From: Variovorax sp. YR216
GTDB taxonomy: Bacteria; Pseudomonadota; Gammaproteobacteria; Burkholderiales; Burkholderiaceae_C
Length of the DNA: 64,000 nt
Reading direction: 5' to 3'
Assembly (NCBI RefSeq): GCF_900107745.1
Contig: NZ_FNRO01000002.1
Location: forward strand, 496,001-560,000
In this document: positions 1 to 11,324 of the stretch, piece by piece
How positions within the stretch are numbered: position 1 is the stretch's first letter
Layout of the letters: the number at the start of each line of letters is the position of its first letter
Made by a program: the position numbers and the translations under genes
The notes under the pieces: model-generated
Told to the model about the DNA's origin: nothing
Database searches by the model: none
The model's input: only the letters and a program-made list of their open reading frames with translations

Positions 1-1355
1 TCCCGGTATTGATGGCGATGGGCCTCACGGTCGCCGGCCAGGCGGCGGCGCAGGAGAAGCTCACCGTCTGGTGGGTCAAGGGCTTCTACAAGGCCGAGGA
101 CGATGCGCTCTTCGCCGCCATCAAGAAGTTCGAGGAGAAGCACAAGGGCGTCAAGGTCGAGCTGTCTCAATACCCGGTGCAGGACATGATCCCGAAGACG
201 GTGTCCGCGCTCGATTCGGGCAGCCCGCCCGACGTGGCTTATGCCGACGTGTATGACTTCCAGGTCACAGGCAAGTGGGCCTTCGACGGCAAGCTGGAGG
301 ACATCAGCAGCGTGATCGCGCCGATGGTGAGTCGCTTCGCACCCAACACGGTCGAAACCACCTTCCTCTACAACGACCAGACGAAGTCGAAGGCCTACTA
401 CGCCTTCCCGATCAAGCAGCAGACGATGCACATCAACTACTGGATCGACATGCTGGCGGAGGCGGGCTTCAAGGAGTCGGACATTCCGACGACCTGGAAG
501 GACTACTGGTCGTTCTGGTGCGAGAAGGTGCAGCCCGCCAGTCGCCAGAAGAGCGGCAAGCGCACCTTCGGCACTGGCATGCCGATGGGCGTGGATTCGA
601 GCGATTCGTTCTATTCGTTCCTGACCTTCGCCGATGCGTACAACGTGAAGATGGTGAACGACAGCGGCAAGCTGCTGGTGGACGACCCGGCGGTGCGCGC
701 GGGCCTCATCAGTGCCATGACCGACTACGTCGCGCCCTACCAGAAGGGCTGCACGCCACCGTCGTCCACGAGCTGGAAGGACCCGGACAACAACGTCGCC
801 TTCCACAACAAGACGACGGTGATGACGCACAACGCGACCATCTCGCTGCCGGCCAAGTGGCTCGACGATTCGAACAACGCGTCGCTCACGCCCGAGCAGC
901 GCGAGGAGGCCAAGAAGAACTACTTCGAGCGCATCCGCACGGCCGGCTTCCCGTCCAAGCCCGACGGCAGCAAGATGGTCTACCGCACCGCGGTGAAGAC
1001 CGGGGTGGTGTTCAAGGACGGCAAGAACAAGCAGCGCGCCAAGGAGTTCGTGACCTTCCTCATGCAGGAGGAGAACCTCACGCCGTACGTCGAGGGTTCG
1101 CTGGGCCGCTGGTTCCCGGTGACCAAGGCGGGGCAGGCGAGCCCGTTCTGGCAGGCTGATTCGCACCGCAAGTCGGTCTACAACCAGTACGCGGCGGGCA
1201 CGGTGACGTTCGAGTTCACCAAGAACTACCGCTTCACCATCCTCAACAACGAGAACGTCTGGGCCAAGGCCATGAACCGCATCGTGAGCGACAAGGTGCC
1301 GGTGGACAAGGCGGTCGACGAGATGATCGAGCGTATTAAAACTGTCGCGCGCTGA
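1..1355 (+). CDS. Sugar ABC transporter substrate-binding protein (5' partial)
   Basis: Periplasmic receptor of a carbohydrate ABC importer (family 1 extracellular solute-binding protein). The frame is open to the window edge, so the true start and first part of the signal peptide lie outside. What remains is the end of a signal sequence with a cleavage site near AQAAAQ|EK, then a mature domain starting EKLTVWW. About 450 residues remain, close to full length for the family. It is followed 27 bases later by two MalF/MalG-type permeases and then a MalK-type ATPase, so the operon is complete apart from its promoter. The sugar or polyol cannot be deduced from sequence alone; other family 1 substrates such as polyols or glycosides are possible. 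Confidence 0.85.
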   Translation, partial: PVLMAMGLTVAGQAAAQEKLTVWWVKGFYKAEDDALFAAIKKFEEKHKGVKVELSQYPVQDMIPKTVSALDSGSPPDVAYADVYDFQVTGKWAFDGKLEDISSVIAPMVSRFAPNTVETTFLYNDQTKSKAYYAFPIKQQTMHINYWIDMLAEAGFKESDIPTTWKDYWSFWCEKVQPASRQKSGKRTFGTGMPMGVDSSDSFYSFLTFADAYNVKMVNDSGKLLVDDPAVRAGLISAMTDYVAPYQKGCTPPSSTSWKDPDNNVAFHNKTTVMTHNATISLPAKWLDDSNNASLTPEQREEAKKNYFERIRTAGFPSKPDGSKMVYRTAVKTGVVFKDGKNKQRAKEFVTFLMQEENLTPYVEGSLGRWFPVTKAGQASPFWQADSHRKSVYNQYAAGTVTFEFTKNYRFTILNNENVWAKAMNRIVSDKVPVDKAVDEMIERIKTVAR

Positions 1356-1382
1356 GGCGTTGAGTTTCGGAGGTAGCCAGCC

Positions 1383-2258
1383 ATGAGTTCCACCGCAAGC
1401 GCCGTCGTGGCGCCCGGCGCCGCCGAGGCGCCGGCCTCGAAGACCGGACGCTGGCAGTTCTGGGGGCGACTGATGGTCGTTCCCTACCTGCTGGTGTTCG
1501 TGGTCTTCGTGCTCTACCCGGTGTGCTACGGGCTCTGGCTGGCGCGCCATCCGCAGAGCTACGAGCATCTGGTCGCCGATCCGATCTTCTTCAGGTCGGT
1601 GATCAACACGATCATCTTCCTGGTCGTCGCCATCAACGTGAAGATGGTGGTGGCGCTGGTGCTCTCGGGCTTCTTCGTGCAGTCGCGGTGGTGGATCAAG
1701 ATCCTCTCGGGCATCTTCATCCTGCCGTGGGCGGTGCCGTCGATCCCGACGATCCTGTCGGTGCGCTTCATGCTCAACCCCGAGTGGGGCGTGATCAACA
1801 GCACCATCTTCCGGTTGACGGGGCTCGACGGGCCGAACTGGCTCAACGATCCGACCCTCGCGCTCTCTTTCGCGATGCTGATGCACATCTGGAAGTCGCT
1901 GCCGTTCTGGACGCTGATCCTGGTGGCCGGGCGTCTCGCGATCCCCACTGAACAGTACGAGGCCGCATCGGTCGACGGCGCGAGTTCGTGGCAAAAGTTC
2001 AAGTTCATCAGCTGGCCGGCGCTGCGCACGCTCTATGTCACCTCGCTGATCCTCTCGATGATCTGGACGCTGGGTGATTTCAACAGCGTCTACCTGCTGA
2101 CCGGCGGCGGCCCCGCCGACCTCACGCACGTGCTGGCGACGCTCGGCATCCGCTATCTGCGGCTCGACCAGGTCGACCTCTCGATGGCGTCGATCGTGGT
2201 CGCGTTGCCGCTGGTGCTGCCACTCGTCTATCTCATGATGAAGAGGCTATCGAAATGA
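1383..2258 (+). CDS. Sugar ABC transporter permease (MalF/UgpA type)
   Basis: Inner-membrane permease of the sugar importer, 291 residues with a cytoplasmic N-terminal tail of about 30 residues and six hydrophobic segments. The coupling-loop EAA motif reads EAASVDGAS near residue 198, the site that contacts the ATPase. The ATG is preceded by GGAGGT at 1369-1374, which fixes the start. The stop overlaps the next permease start (ATGA), so the two subunits are probably made in equal amounts by translational coupling. Substrate is unknown. Confidence 0.9.
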   Translation: MSSTASAVVAPGAAEAPASKTGRWQFWGRLMVVPYLLVFVVFVLYPVCYGLWLARHPQSYEHLVADPIFFRSVINTIIFLVVAINVKMVVALVLSGFFVQSRWWIKILSGIFILPWAVPSIPTILSVRFMLNPEWGVINSTIFRLTGLDGPNWLNDPTLALSFAMLMHIWKSLPFWTLILVAGRLAIPTEQYEAASVDGASSWQKFKFISWPALRTLYVTSLILSMIWTLGDFNSVYLLTGGGPADLTHVLATLGIRYLRLDQVDLSMASIVVALPLVLPLVYLMMKRLSK

Positions 2259-3103
2259 AATGGACAATGAAGTCCGTCGGCAACGAGGCCAAGCTGCTGC
2301 TGATCGGCATTCCGGTGCTGCTGTGGACGCTGATTCCGGTCTACCACATGGTGCTGTTCGCGATCTCCCCGCGCGGCAAGGCGACCAGCGGCCATTTGTG
2401 GCCGGATTCGCCGACCTTCGACAACTTCGCGACCGTCTTCCAGCAGAAGCACTTCTATCTCGATCACTTCTGGGTGCAGCTCGGCAATTCGGTGCTGATC
2501 GCGGTGGCGGTCGGCGTCATCACGCTGTTCGTCGCGACCACCGCGGCCTTCGCGATCAGCCGGCTGCGTGTGAGGGGAGGGCGCACGGTGATGAACATGG
2601 CGCTGTTCACTTACTTCATCCCGGCGGCGTTCCTCGCGGTGCCGATGTACAAGACCATGGGCAACTACGGGCTGCTCAACAGCCAGTGGTCGCTGATCCT
2701 CGCGATGGTCACCATTGCGTCGCCGTACTGCATCTGGGTGCTCAAGCAGGCTTCGGACAAGCTGCCCTACGAGCTCGACGAAGCCGCGCGCATGGACGGC
2801 GCATCGCCACTGCAGCTTTTCCGGCTCGTGTATCTGCCGCTGATGGTGCCTTCGCTGGTTGCGGTGGGGACCTACGCGCTGCTGCTTGCCTGGAACGAAT
2901 ACCTCTACGCGTTCCTGCTGCTGTCGAACGACCGCAGCGTCACGCTCGCTGTTGCGCTCGGCAACTTCCTCGCGGCCGATGATTCGCCGTGGGAACTGCT
3001 CATGGCCACCGGCCTGATCTATGCGCTGCCGCCGGCGGCGATCTATTACGCATTCAAGCGCTACATGGTCGGCGGCATCACCGCCGGCGCGGTCAAGAGC
3101 TAA
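2255..3103 (+). CDS. Sugar ABC transporter permease (MalG/UgpE type)
   Basis: Second inner-membrane permease, 282 residues, with six predicted membrane segments. The EAA loop reads EAARMDGASPLQLF, as in MalG-like subunits. The start ATG overlaps the preceding stop codon. The ATPase gene follows after 116 bases, a gap filled mostly by an intergenic repeat-like element (3104-3197). Together with its partner it should form the heterodimeric channel of the importer. Confidence 0.9.
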   Translation: MKWTMKSVGNEAKLLLIGIPVLLWTLIPVYHMVLFAISPRGKATSGHLWPDSPTFDNFATVFQQKHFYLDHFWVQLGNSVLIAVAVGVITLFVATTAAFAISRLRVRGGRTVMNMALFTYFIPAAFLAVPMYKTMGNYGLLNSQWSLILAMVTIASPYCIWVLKQASDKLPYELDEAARMDGASPLQLFRLVYLPLMVPSLVAVGTYALLLAWNEYLYAFLLLSNDRSVTLAVALGNFLAADDSPWELLMATGLIYALPPAAIYYAFKRYMVGGITAGAVKS

Positions 3104-3197
3104 CCCCCAGGCTTCGCGCACTTCGTGTCGCTGCGCCAACCCCCTTTCAGGGGGCAACACCAGCGGCCCGGCGAAGCCGGTTCCGCGGTGTTCCCCG
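3104..3197. repeat. Comamonadaceae-type intergenic repeat
   Basis: The noncoding spacer between permease and ATPase genes holds a short hairpin-rich element: CCCCC/GGGGG arms around a TTTCA loop at about 3140-3154, then a second GC-rich palindrome containing CCGGCGAAGCCGG at about 3168-3180, ending in TTCCGCGGTGTTCCCC. I recognise this text from memory as a dispersed intergenic sequence common in Variovorax and Acidovorax genomes. Only one copy is in the window, so repetition cannot be shown here. Its hairpins could stabilise the upstream mRNA end or reduce read-through into the ATPase gene. Confidence 0.5.
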
Positions 3198-3219
3198 CTT
3201 AGTCAGAAAGAGAAGCAAC

Positions 3220-4290
<1,071 letters not shown>

Positions 4291-4316
4291 CGGCGCAGTC
4301 CCGTCTCTCCAAGACG

Positions 4317-4346
4317 AAAAAGGGCGCCGAAGGCGCCCTTTCTTTC
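4317..4346. terminator. Bidirectional intrinsic terminator
   Basis: A perfect ten-base stem, AAAGGGCGCC and GGCGCCCTTT with a three-base loop, has A's on its left and TTTCTTT on its right. It sits between convergent genes (sugar ATPase on + and rhlE on -), so it can terminate both transcripts. Confidence 0.85.
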
Positions 4347-4361
4347 AGCAGAGGATTCCGC

Positions 4362-6146
4362 TCAGCGGCCGAACGAGCGGCCACCGCCGCCGTATCCGCC
4401 ACCGCCGGAGCGGCCGCCACCCGAGCGGCCACCGCCGCCACCGCCGGAACGATTGCCGCCGTACCCGCCACCGCCGCGACGGCCCCGGCCGCCCAGGCTG
4501 TCGACGCTGGTGCGCAACGGATCGGGCTGGCCTGCGCCGCCGGCGATCGCTTCGGCGCGCAGGTGCGCCACTGCGTCGGCCTGCGTGGGGCTGTGGCTGT
4601 TGCCGTGATGGCGCGGCTGGCGCTCCTCGTGGTCATGGGCGTGACGATGGTGCGTCGGCGCCTGGTGCGGCGTGCGTGCCGGTCCCTGGGGTCCGCGCGG
4701 AGCCTGTTGGCCCCGACCGCCTTGACCCCGGCCCGCTTGGCCGCCGTTGCCGTTGGCGTTGCGGCTCGCCTGGGCGCCCTGGCCCTGTGCGCCCTGGCCC
4801 TGTGCGTTGCCGCCGCCGCGGCGTTGGCCGTTGCCCACGCCGCCGCGCTCGCCCTGTCCGGCCTTGTTGTCGCGGATGCGCTGCATCATTTCCTGGCGCG
4901 CCGCCTTGGCAGCCGCCTGCATGACTTCGCGGCTCGGCGGACGGCCGGCGCCGCCCCAGATGGTCTGGCGGCCCATCGCGATGGGTTCGGCGCGCTCGCC
5001 TTCTTCGGGGCCGAAGCCGTCGATGACCTTCACCGGGATCTGCTGCTTGGTGAAGCGCTCGATCTCCTGCATGAAGCCTTCTTCGTCGAGGCAGACGAGG
5101 CTCACGGCCTCGCCGCTCGCACCGGCACGGCCCGTACGGCCGATGCGGTGGACGTAGTCTTCGCTGACGTTCGGGATTTCGTAGTTGACGACGTGCGGCA
5201 GTTCGTCGATGTCGATGCCGCGCGCCGCGATGTCGGTCGCGACCAGGGCGCGGATCGCACCGGTCTTGAAGCCGGCCAGCGCCTGCGTGCGTGCGCTCTG
5301 GCTCTTGTTGCCGTGCAGCGCCATCGCCTCGATGCCGTTCTTGGTGAGGAATTCGGCCACGTTGTTGGCGCCGAACTTGGTGCGGGTGAAGACCAGCACC
5401 TGGCTCCAGTTGTGCTCGTTGATGATGTGGGCGAGCAGGGCCTTCTTCTTGGTGCGGCCGACCGGATGGATCACCTGCGTGATGCGCTGCACGGTCGTGT
5501 TGCGCGGCGTGACCTGGATGTGCTGCGGATCGCGCAGCAGGCCCGCGGCGAGTTCGCGGATCTCGTCGCTGAAGGTGGCCGAGAACAGCAGGCTCTGCTT
5601 TTCCTTCGGCACCAGCGCGAGCACCTTGCGCACGTCGTGGATGAAGCCCATGTCGAGCATGCGGTCGGCTTCGTCGAGCACCAGGATCTGCACGGTCGAC
5701 AGGTCGAGCATGCCCTGCTGCTGCAGGTCGAGCAGGCGGCCGGGCGTGGCCACGAGGATGTCGACGCCGCGCTTGAGGCGGTCGATCTGCGGGTTCATGC
5801 CGACGCCGCCGAAGATCACGGTCGAGGTGAGCTGCAGGTACTTGCCGTAGGTGCGGACGGATTCCTCGACCTGGGCCGCGAGTTCGCGCGTGGGCGTGAG
5901 CACCAGGGCGCGAACGCCGGTGCCGCCGAACTTGTTGTTGGCGCTGCGGCTCATCGTGAGCTTGTGCAGCAGGGGGAGGGTGAAGGCGGCGGTCTTGCCG
6001 GTGCCGGTCTGGGCGCCGCCGAGGAGGTCGTGGCCTTCGAGGACGGCCGGGATGGCCTGGGCCTGGATGGGGGTGGGGTTTTCGTAGCCCTGCTCACGCA
6101 CGGCTTTCAAGATGGCCGGGGCCAGCTTCAGATCGTCAAAGTTCAT
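4362..6146 (-). CDS. rhlE: DEAD-box ATP-dependent RNA helicase RhlE
   Basis: RNA helicase involved in ribosome assembly and RNA remodelling, 594 residues from ATG 6146 ([10 protein letters not shown], the usual RhlE beginning). Motifs appear in order: Q motif around TPIQAQAIP (25-33), Walker A AQTGTGKT (45-52), [18 protein letters not shown], and the C-terminal [10 protein letters not shown]. After the two RecA domains comes a tail of nearly 190 residues: N/G/Q-rich, then a His-rich stretch ([10 protein letters not shown]), then RGG-like GGGGR repeats to the end. RNA-binding tails are usual in RhlE of this group, but this one is long. An upstream TTG (6158) would add four residues and is less likely. 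Confidence 0.93.
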   Translation of the reverse strand: MNFDDLKLAPAILKAVREQGYENPTPIQAQAIPAVLEGHDLLGGAQTGTGKTAAFTLPLLHKLTMSRSANNKFGGTGVRALVLTPTRELAAQVEESVRTYGKYLQLTSTVIFGGVGMNPQIDRLKRGVDILVATPGRLLDLQQQGMLDLSTVQILVLDEADRMLDMGFIHDVRKVLALVPKEKQSLLFSATFSDEIRELAAGLLRDPQHIQVTPRNTTVQRITQVIHPVGRTKKKALLAHIINEHNWSQVLVFTRTKFGANNVAEFLTKNGIEAMALHGNKSQSARTQALAGFKTGAIRALVATDIAARGIDIDELPHVVNYEIPNVSEDYVHRIGRTGRAGASGEAVSLVCLDEEGFMQEIERFTKQQIPVKVIDGFGPEEGERAEPIAMGRQTIWGGAGRPPSREVMQAAAKAARQEMMQRIRDNKAGQGERGGVGNGQRRGGGNAQGQGAQGQGAQASRNANGNGGQAGRGQGGRGQQAPRGPQGPARTPHQAPTHHRHAHDHEERQPRHHGNSHSPTQADAVAHLRAEAIAGGAGQPDPLRTSVDSLGGRGRRGGGGYGGNRSGGGGGGRSGGGRSGGGGYGGGGRSFGR

Positions 6147-6377
6147 TGAGTTCAACAAGCGCCCTACACGGCGCAGTGGTATCCACCCGCTCGGTCGTCT
6201 TGTTGACGGCGAGCCAGTAAGGGCGGATGAAGGTCAGGGGTGGGAGCCTGAAGACCTGATTCATCGAAAGGAGATAGGCCTTCTTCGTCCCCGGCGGAGA
6301 GCCGGCGCTGCGGGCAACTGGACCCGACAACAGCCACTATTGTCGCATGAGTCGCGCCGGAGCGCCCGGGCCCCGCC

Positions 6378-7610
6378 TCAGCGGGCGTTTTCCGGACGCC
6401 GGAGGTAGACGAACATGCCCGCGATCGATTCGCGCTGGTCATCGCGGATCGGCGCGTGCACCAGTCGCACGACATCGAGGCCGTGATCCGCCGCGAGGCC
6501 GCGCAGATAGCGTTCCGAATGCGCGTAGCGCAGGCTCGGCAGCAGTTCGAAAGCCGCGTTTTCGTCGGCCGCTGTCTCGGCAGAAAAACAGAAGATGCCG
6601 CCCGGCTCCAGCACCCTGTGCAGCGCGGCAAAGACTGGCGCGAGATCGCCCACGTAGATGAAGACATCGGCGGCCGTCACGAGGTCGTGTCGCTCATCCG
6701 TCTGCGCCAGATACGCCGTGATGTCGGCGTGCACCAGCCGCTCGTAGAGCCCGAGCGCGTCCGCCTTCTGCAGCATCTGGCGGGACAGGTCGACGCCGAC
6801 TAGCTTGTCGGCGAGCGGCTTCAGGTACGGCGCGCAGAGACCGGTCCCGCAGCCGAGGTCGAGCGCCGAGCGGAAGCCGCGACCCAGCTCGGCAAGATGC
6901 GTCGCGAGCGTCCTGTGCGCCTGGTAGCCCAGTTGGCCGACCAGATGTGCGTCGAAGTCATGCGCGTAGTCGTCGAACAGCGTTTCGACATAGTGGCCGG
7001 GCGCTGTCGTCGGCGTTGCGTGCTCGCCGGACACCGAGGCGAGGTAGTACCGGTGCAATTCGGGATCGGCGCCGAGCGCCAGCGCCTGCCTGAACGCGGC
7101 GGCGGCTTCTTCGCCGCGCTTCATGTCGCGCAGGATGCTGCCGCGGTTGGTCCAGGCCTGGGCGATGCCCGGGTCGGCGGCGAGCGCGCGATCGTACGAA
7201 TCGAGCGCCTGCGCAGGCCGCCCGAGTGCCTGCAGCGTCTGGCCGTGGCGCAGCCAGGTTTCGCCGGGGGGCAGGGTGCCCAGTTGCAGCACTTTCTCAT
7301 GGCTCGCGAGCGCTTCGGGATGGCGGTTCAGTTGCCCGAGCGCATTGGCCTTGTGAAACCATGCTTCCGCGTTTTCGGGCTCGATGGCGAGGATCTGTTC
7401 GATCACGACGAGCGCGTCCTGCGGGCGTCCGAGCCCGAGCTGGGCGGCGGCGAGGTTGATCAGCGTGGACACCCGCCCCGGAACCAGCGCGAGCGAAGCG
7501 AGATAGGCCTGCTCCGCGTCGGCGAATCGTCCGGCCTTGAAGGCCTCGAGGCCCTCGAAAAAGCGCTGTCGGGCCTGTTCGAAAGCCTCGGGTGCAGGTG
7601 TGGTGCTCAT
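6378..7610 (-). CDS. TPR-repeat SAM-dependent methyltransferase
   Basis: A 410-residue two-domain protein. Residues about 14-185 form tandem tetratricopeptide repeats (phrases such as DALVVIEQILAIEPENAEAW). Residues about 205-405 form a class I methyltransferase whose SAM-binding motif I is LDLGCGTGL (249-257), followed by an acidic strand GVDLS and a motif IV region around VTAADVFIYVGDL. TPR-methyltransferase fusions usually modify a protein or small molecule recognised by the TPR part; the substrate here is unknown. The start ATG 7610 gives MSTTPAPEAF; the open frame continues 62 codons upstream but without support. It is divergent from ettA. Confidence 0.82.
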   Translation of the reverse strand: MSTTPAPEAFEQARQRFFEGLEAFKAGRFADAEQAYLASLALVPGRVSTLINLAAAQLGLGRPQDALVVIEQILAIEPENAEAWFHKANALGQLNRHPEALASHEKVLQLGTLPPGETWLRHGQTLQALGRPAQALDSYDRALAADPGIAQAWTNRGSILRDMKRGEEAAAAFRQALALGADPELHRYYLASVSGEHATPTTAPGHYVETLFDDYAHDFDAHLVGQLGYQAHRTLATHLAELGRGFRSALDLGCGTGLCAPYLKPLADKLVGVDLSRQMLQKADALGLYERLVHADITAYLAQTDERHDLVTAADVFIYVGDLAPVFAALHRVLEPGGIFCFSAETAADENAAFELLPSLRYAHSERYLRGLAADHGLDVVRLVHAPIRDDQRESIAGMFVYLRRPENAR

Positions 7611-7831
7611 GGATGGGGCCGGAGAATAGCAGCGCTGCCGTGGGGTTCCGGCCCTGGATTCCACGGGGAGTGGGCCCCTGCGGTAGACTTCACCCCCAAT
7701 CCCGGTCGGAAATCGCGCTGCAGCAGCAAGCGCCTGCCATGAAGGCAGATCCGCAATCGATCCTCGCGCAAGGTTCGTTGCTGGTTTCCCGATCACCCCG
7801 TGCAGTCCCCCATCATCGAGCAGAGATAGAC

Positions 7832-9493
<1,662 letters not shown>

Positions 9494-10855
9494 TCAGGGC
9501 GAGGGCTTCGCGGCCCCGTCGGCGGACGGCGGGCCCGCCAGCACCCGCTTGCGGACCGCATAGATGTTGTTGCGCAGGGCGTAGAGCTCGTCCGCGTACG
9601 ACAGCGGCACCGCCACCTTGTTGACGCGGCCGTCCAGGTCGTCGAGTTCTTTCAGCAGTGCATCCCGCTCGCCCTTGTGCGTGTCGAGCTTGTGCTCGAC
9701 CTCGCGCAGCCGCGCATACCAGCGGAACACCCGCCGCCGGACGCGGAACTGGTAGAGCGGCGGCACCACGCGGGTCAGCGGCAGCATCAGCACCAGCAAG
9801 CCGCCGAGCACCAGCCACATCCGCTCCACCAGGTTGCTTGCCCAGAACGGCAGATAGCGCTGCCAGAACGGCGGCGTGCCATTGATGGCGCGATCGCCCT
9901 CGGGGCTCACCGGCAGTTCGCTGGTGCGGGTGTTCGGGAAATCGCGCGCACGATGGAACCAGCCCGCGCCGCCGTGCAGCGTTTGCGCGTTCTGCGCGAA
10001 GAGCTGCCGGATCGCCGGATGCGTTTCCTCGCGCGACAGCAGGGACGTGGTGGCGGCCAGCAGCGACAGGTCGTGCGATGGAAGATCGGCCGCGAGATCG
10101 ACCACGCCGCGCGGCAGCGTCACCGGTTGCAGGAAGGAGAAGCGGCGCGAATACGCGTCGCTCTGCGCGAAATCCATGAGCTGGATGTCCGGCGCGCGCA
10201 GCAGTCGCTGCACCAGCGGCGATTGCGGCGCCGAGGCCAGCACGATCACGTCCAGCAGCCCGGCCTGCAGCGCCTCGGTGGCCGGTGTCTGCTCCAGGTT
10301 CGACAGGTTCAGCGTGGCCGGGTCCATGTGGTTGGCGCGAAACATCCGGTCCATGATGTCCGGCACGCCGCTGCCGGGCTTGTCGACGTTGATGCGCAGC
10401 CCCTTCATCTGCGGGAGCGCGGTGAGCTGCGCGGTCTTGCGGTCGATCTTGCGCGCCGCGTCGGTGCGGTAGAAGAACCAGAGGGGTTCGAAGAACAGGC
10501 TGCCCAGCGACGTCAGGCCCGCTTCCTCGTCCTTCACCGGATCGGCGCTGCCGCCGCGAACGAAGCCCACGTCCGCCTCGTGCTTGCGCAGCAGCTGCAG
10601 GTTGTCCAGCGAGCCGTCCGTCGGCTTCTGGATCACCTCGATCCCGTTGGCCTTCAGCGCGGCCGCATAGCGCTTGCCGAATTCCGCATAGGCGCTGCCG
10701 GACGGGCCGGTCGCGAGTGTGACCTGCTTGGGCGGCTGCGGCTGGAGCCACCAGTACGCCGCAACGAGCAGTCCGATGACGAGAAAGACAATGGGTCCGG
10801 CGGAGACGATGAGATCGCGGATCGCGAGAAGAAAAAGTCGGATGGCTTGGGGCAT
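9494..10855 (-). CDS. TAXI-family solute-binding protein, membrane anchored, with C-terminal coiled coil
   Basis: A 453-residue protein whose core (about residues 40-310) is a TAXI-type TRAP receptor: VTLATGPSGSAYAEFGKRYA followed by the GFVRGGSADP and MKGLRINV blocks. Unlike transport receptors it has an uncleaved-looking N-terminal membrane helix (about 12-36), a second helix (about 346-362) and then a basic, coiled-coil-like cytoplasmic tail of some 90 residues (REVEHKLDTHKGERDALLKE). No TRAP permease (DctM-like) gene is near. The start at ATG 10855 removes 21 unsupported codons. The protein may sense a periplasmic ligand or scaffold a membrane complex; transport is unproven. Confidence 0.75.
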   Translation of the reverse strand: MPQAIRLFLLAIRDLIVSAGPIVFLVIGLLVAAYWWLQPQPPKQVTLATGPSGSAYAEFGKRYAAALKANGIEVIQKPTDGSLDNLQLLRKHEADVGFVRGGSADPVKDEEAGLTSLGSLFFEPLWFFYRTDAARKIDRKTAQLTALPQMKGLRINVDKPGSGVPDIMDRMFRANHMDPATLNLSNLEQTPATEALQAGLLDVIVLASAPQSPLVQRLLRAPDIQLMDFAQSDAYSRRFSFLQPVTLPRGVVDLAADLPSHDLSLLAATTSLLSREETHPAIRQLFAQNAQTLHGGAGWFHRARDFPNTRTSELPVSPEGDRAINGTPPFWQRYLPFWASNLVERMWLVLGGLLVLMLPLTRVVPPLYQFRVRRRVFRWYARLREVEHKLDTHKGERDALLKELDDLDGRVNKVAVPLSYADELYALRNNIYAVRKRVLAGPPSADGAAKPSP

Positions 10856-11096
10856 GGGCACGGCATTTTCTGTGGGTTTGGCGCAGCCTTCGTTACAAAG
10901 CGCTCGCATGCGGCGCACGAGGCATAGGGCGTTCAGCCAGAAAGACTAGGCCTTCGACACTGACGCACGGCGTATTGATGCAGTGCAGCGTACGAGGCCC
11001 AATGGAGGGACCGGGCAGCAGGCCAGGCGGACCGCGGGGATTCACCTGGATGCTGTTCGGACTTCACTCCACCCTTCATTTGCCTTTCGCCGGACC

Positions 11097-11324
11097 ATGA
11101 CGCACCTCAAGACTCATCTGCTGCTCTTCGGCAAGGTGCTTGTGGCCTTGCTTGCGATCTCGATGCTGCTGCTGATCGCGGGGCAGGACCTGTTCCCGCT
11201 CATGTCGCCGGTCGACCTGTTGCTGAGCGCCGGCTCCGGGGTGATCCTGCTCATCGTTGTGGTGTACCTGCCCGCGCTGGCGTGCAAGGTCCTTCAGGCG
11301 AGATCCGCTGCAGAGGGGAAGTAG
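11097..11324 (+). CDS. Small two-helix membrane protein, hypothetical
   Basis: A 75-residue protein with two hydrophobic segments (about 8-27 and 40-63) separated by a short polar loop with GQDLFPLMSP, and a positively charged C-terminus. I do not recognise the family. The start ATG 11097 (MTHLKTHLLLFGK) is chosen because the hydrophobic region begins there; the open frame upstream is not membrane-like. Its last 31 bases overlap the end of the convergent P1 peptidase gene. Confidence 0.55.
   Translation: MTHLKTHLLLFGKVLVALLAISMLLLIAGQDLFPLMSPVDLLLSAGSGVILLIVVVYLPALACKVLQARSAAEGK

Noticed and set aside
9-1355. TTG at position 9 as the true start of the sugar receptor
   Set aside because: The frame is open to the edge and a signal peptide would be too short from there; the gene is cut by the window.
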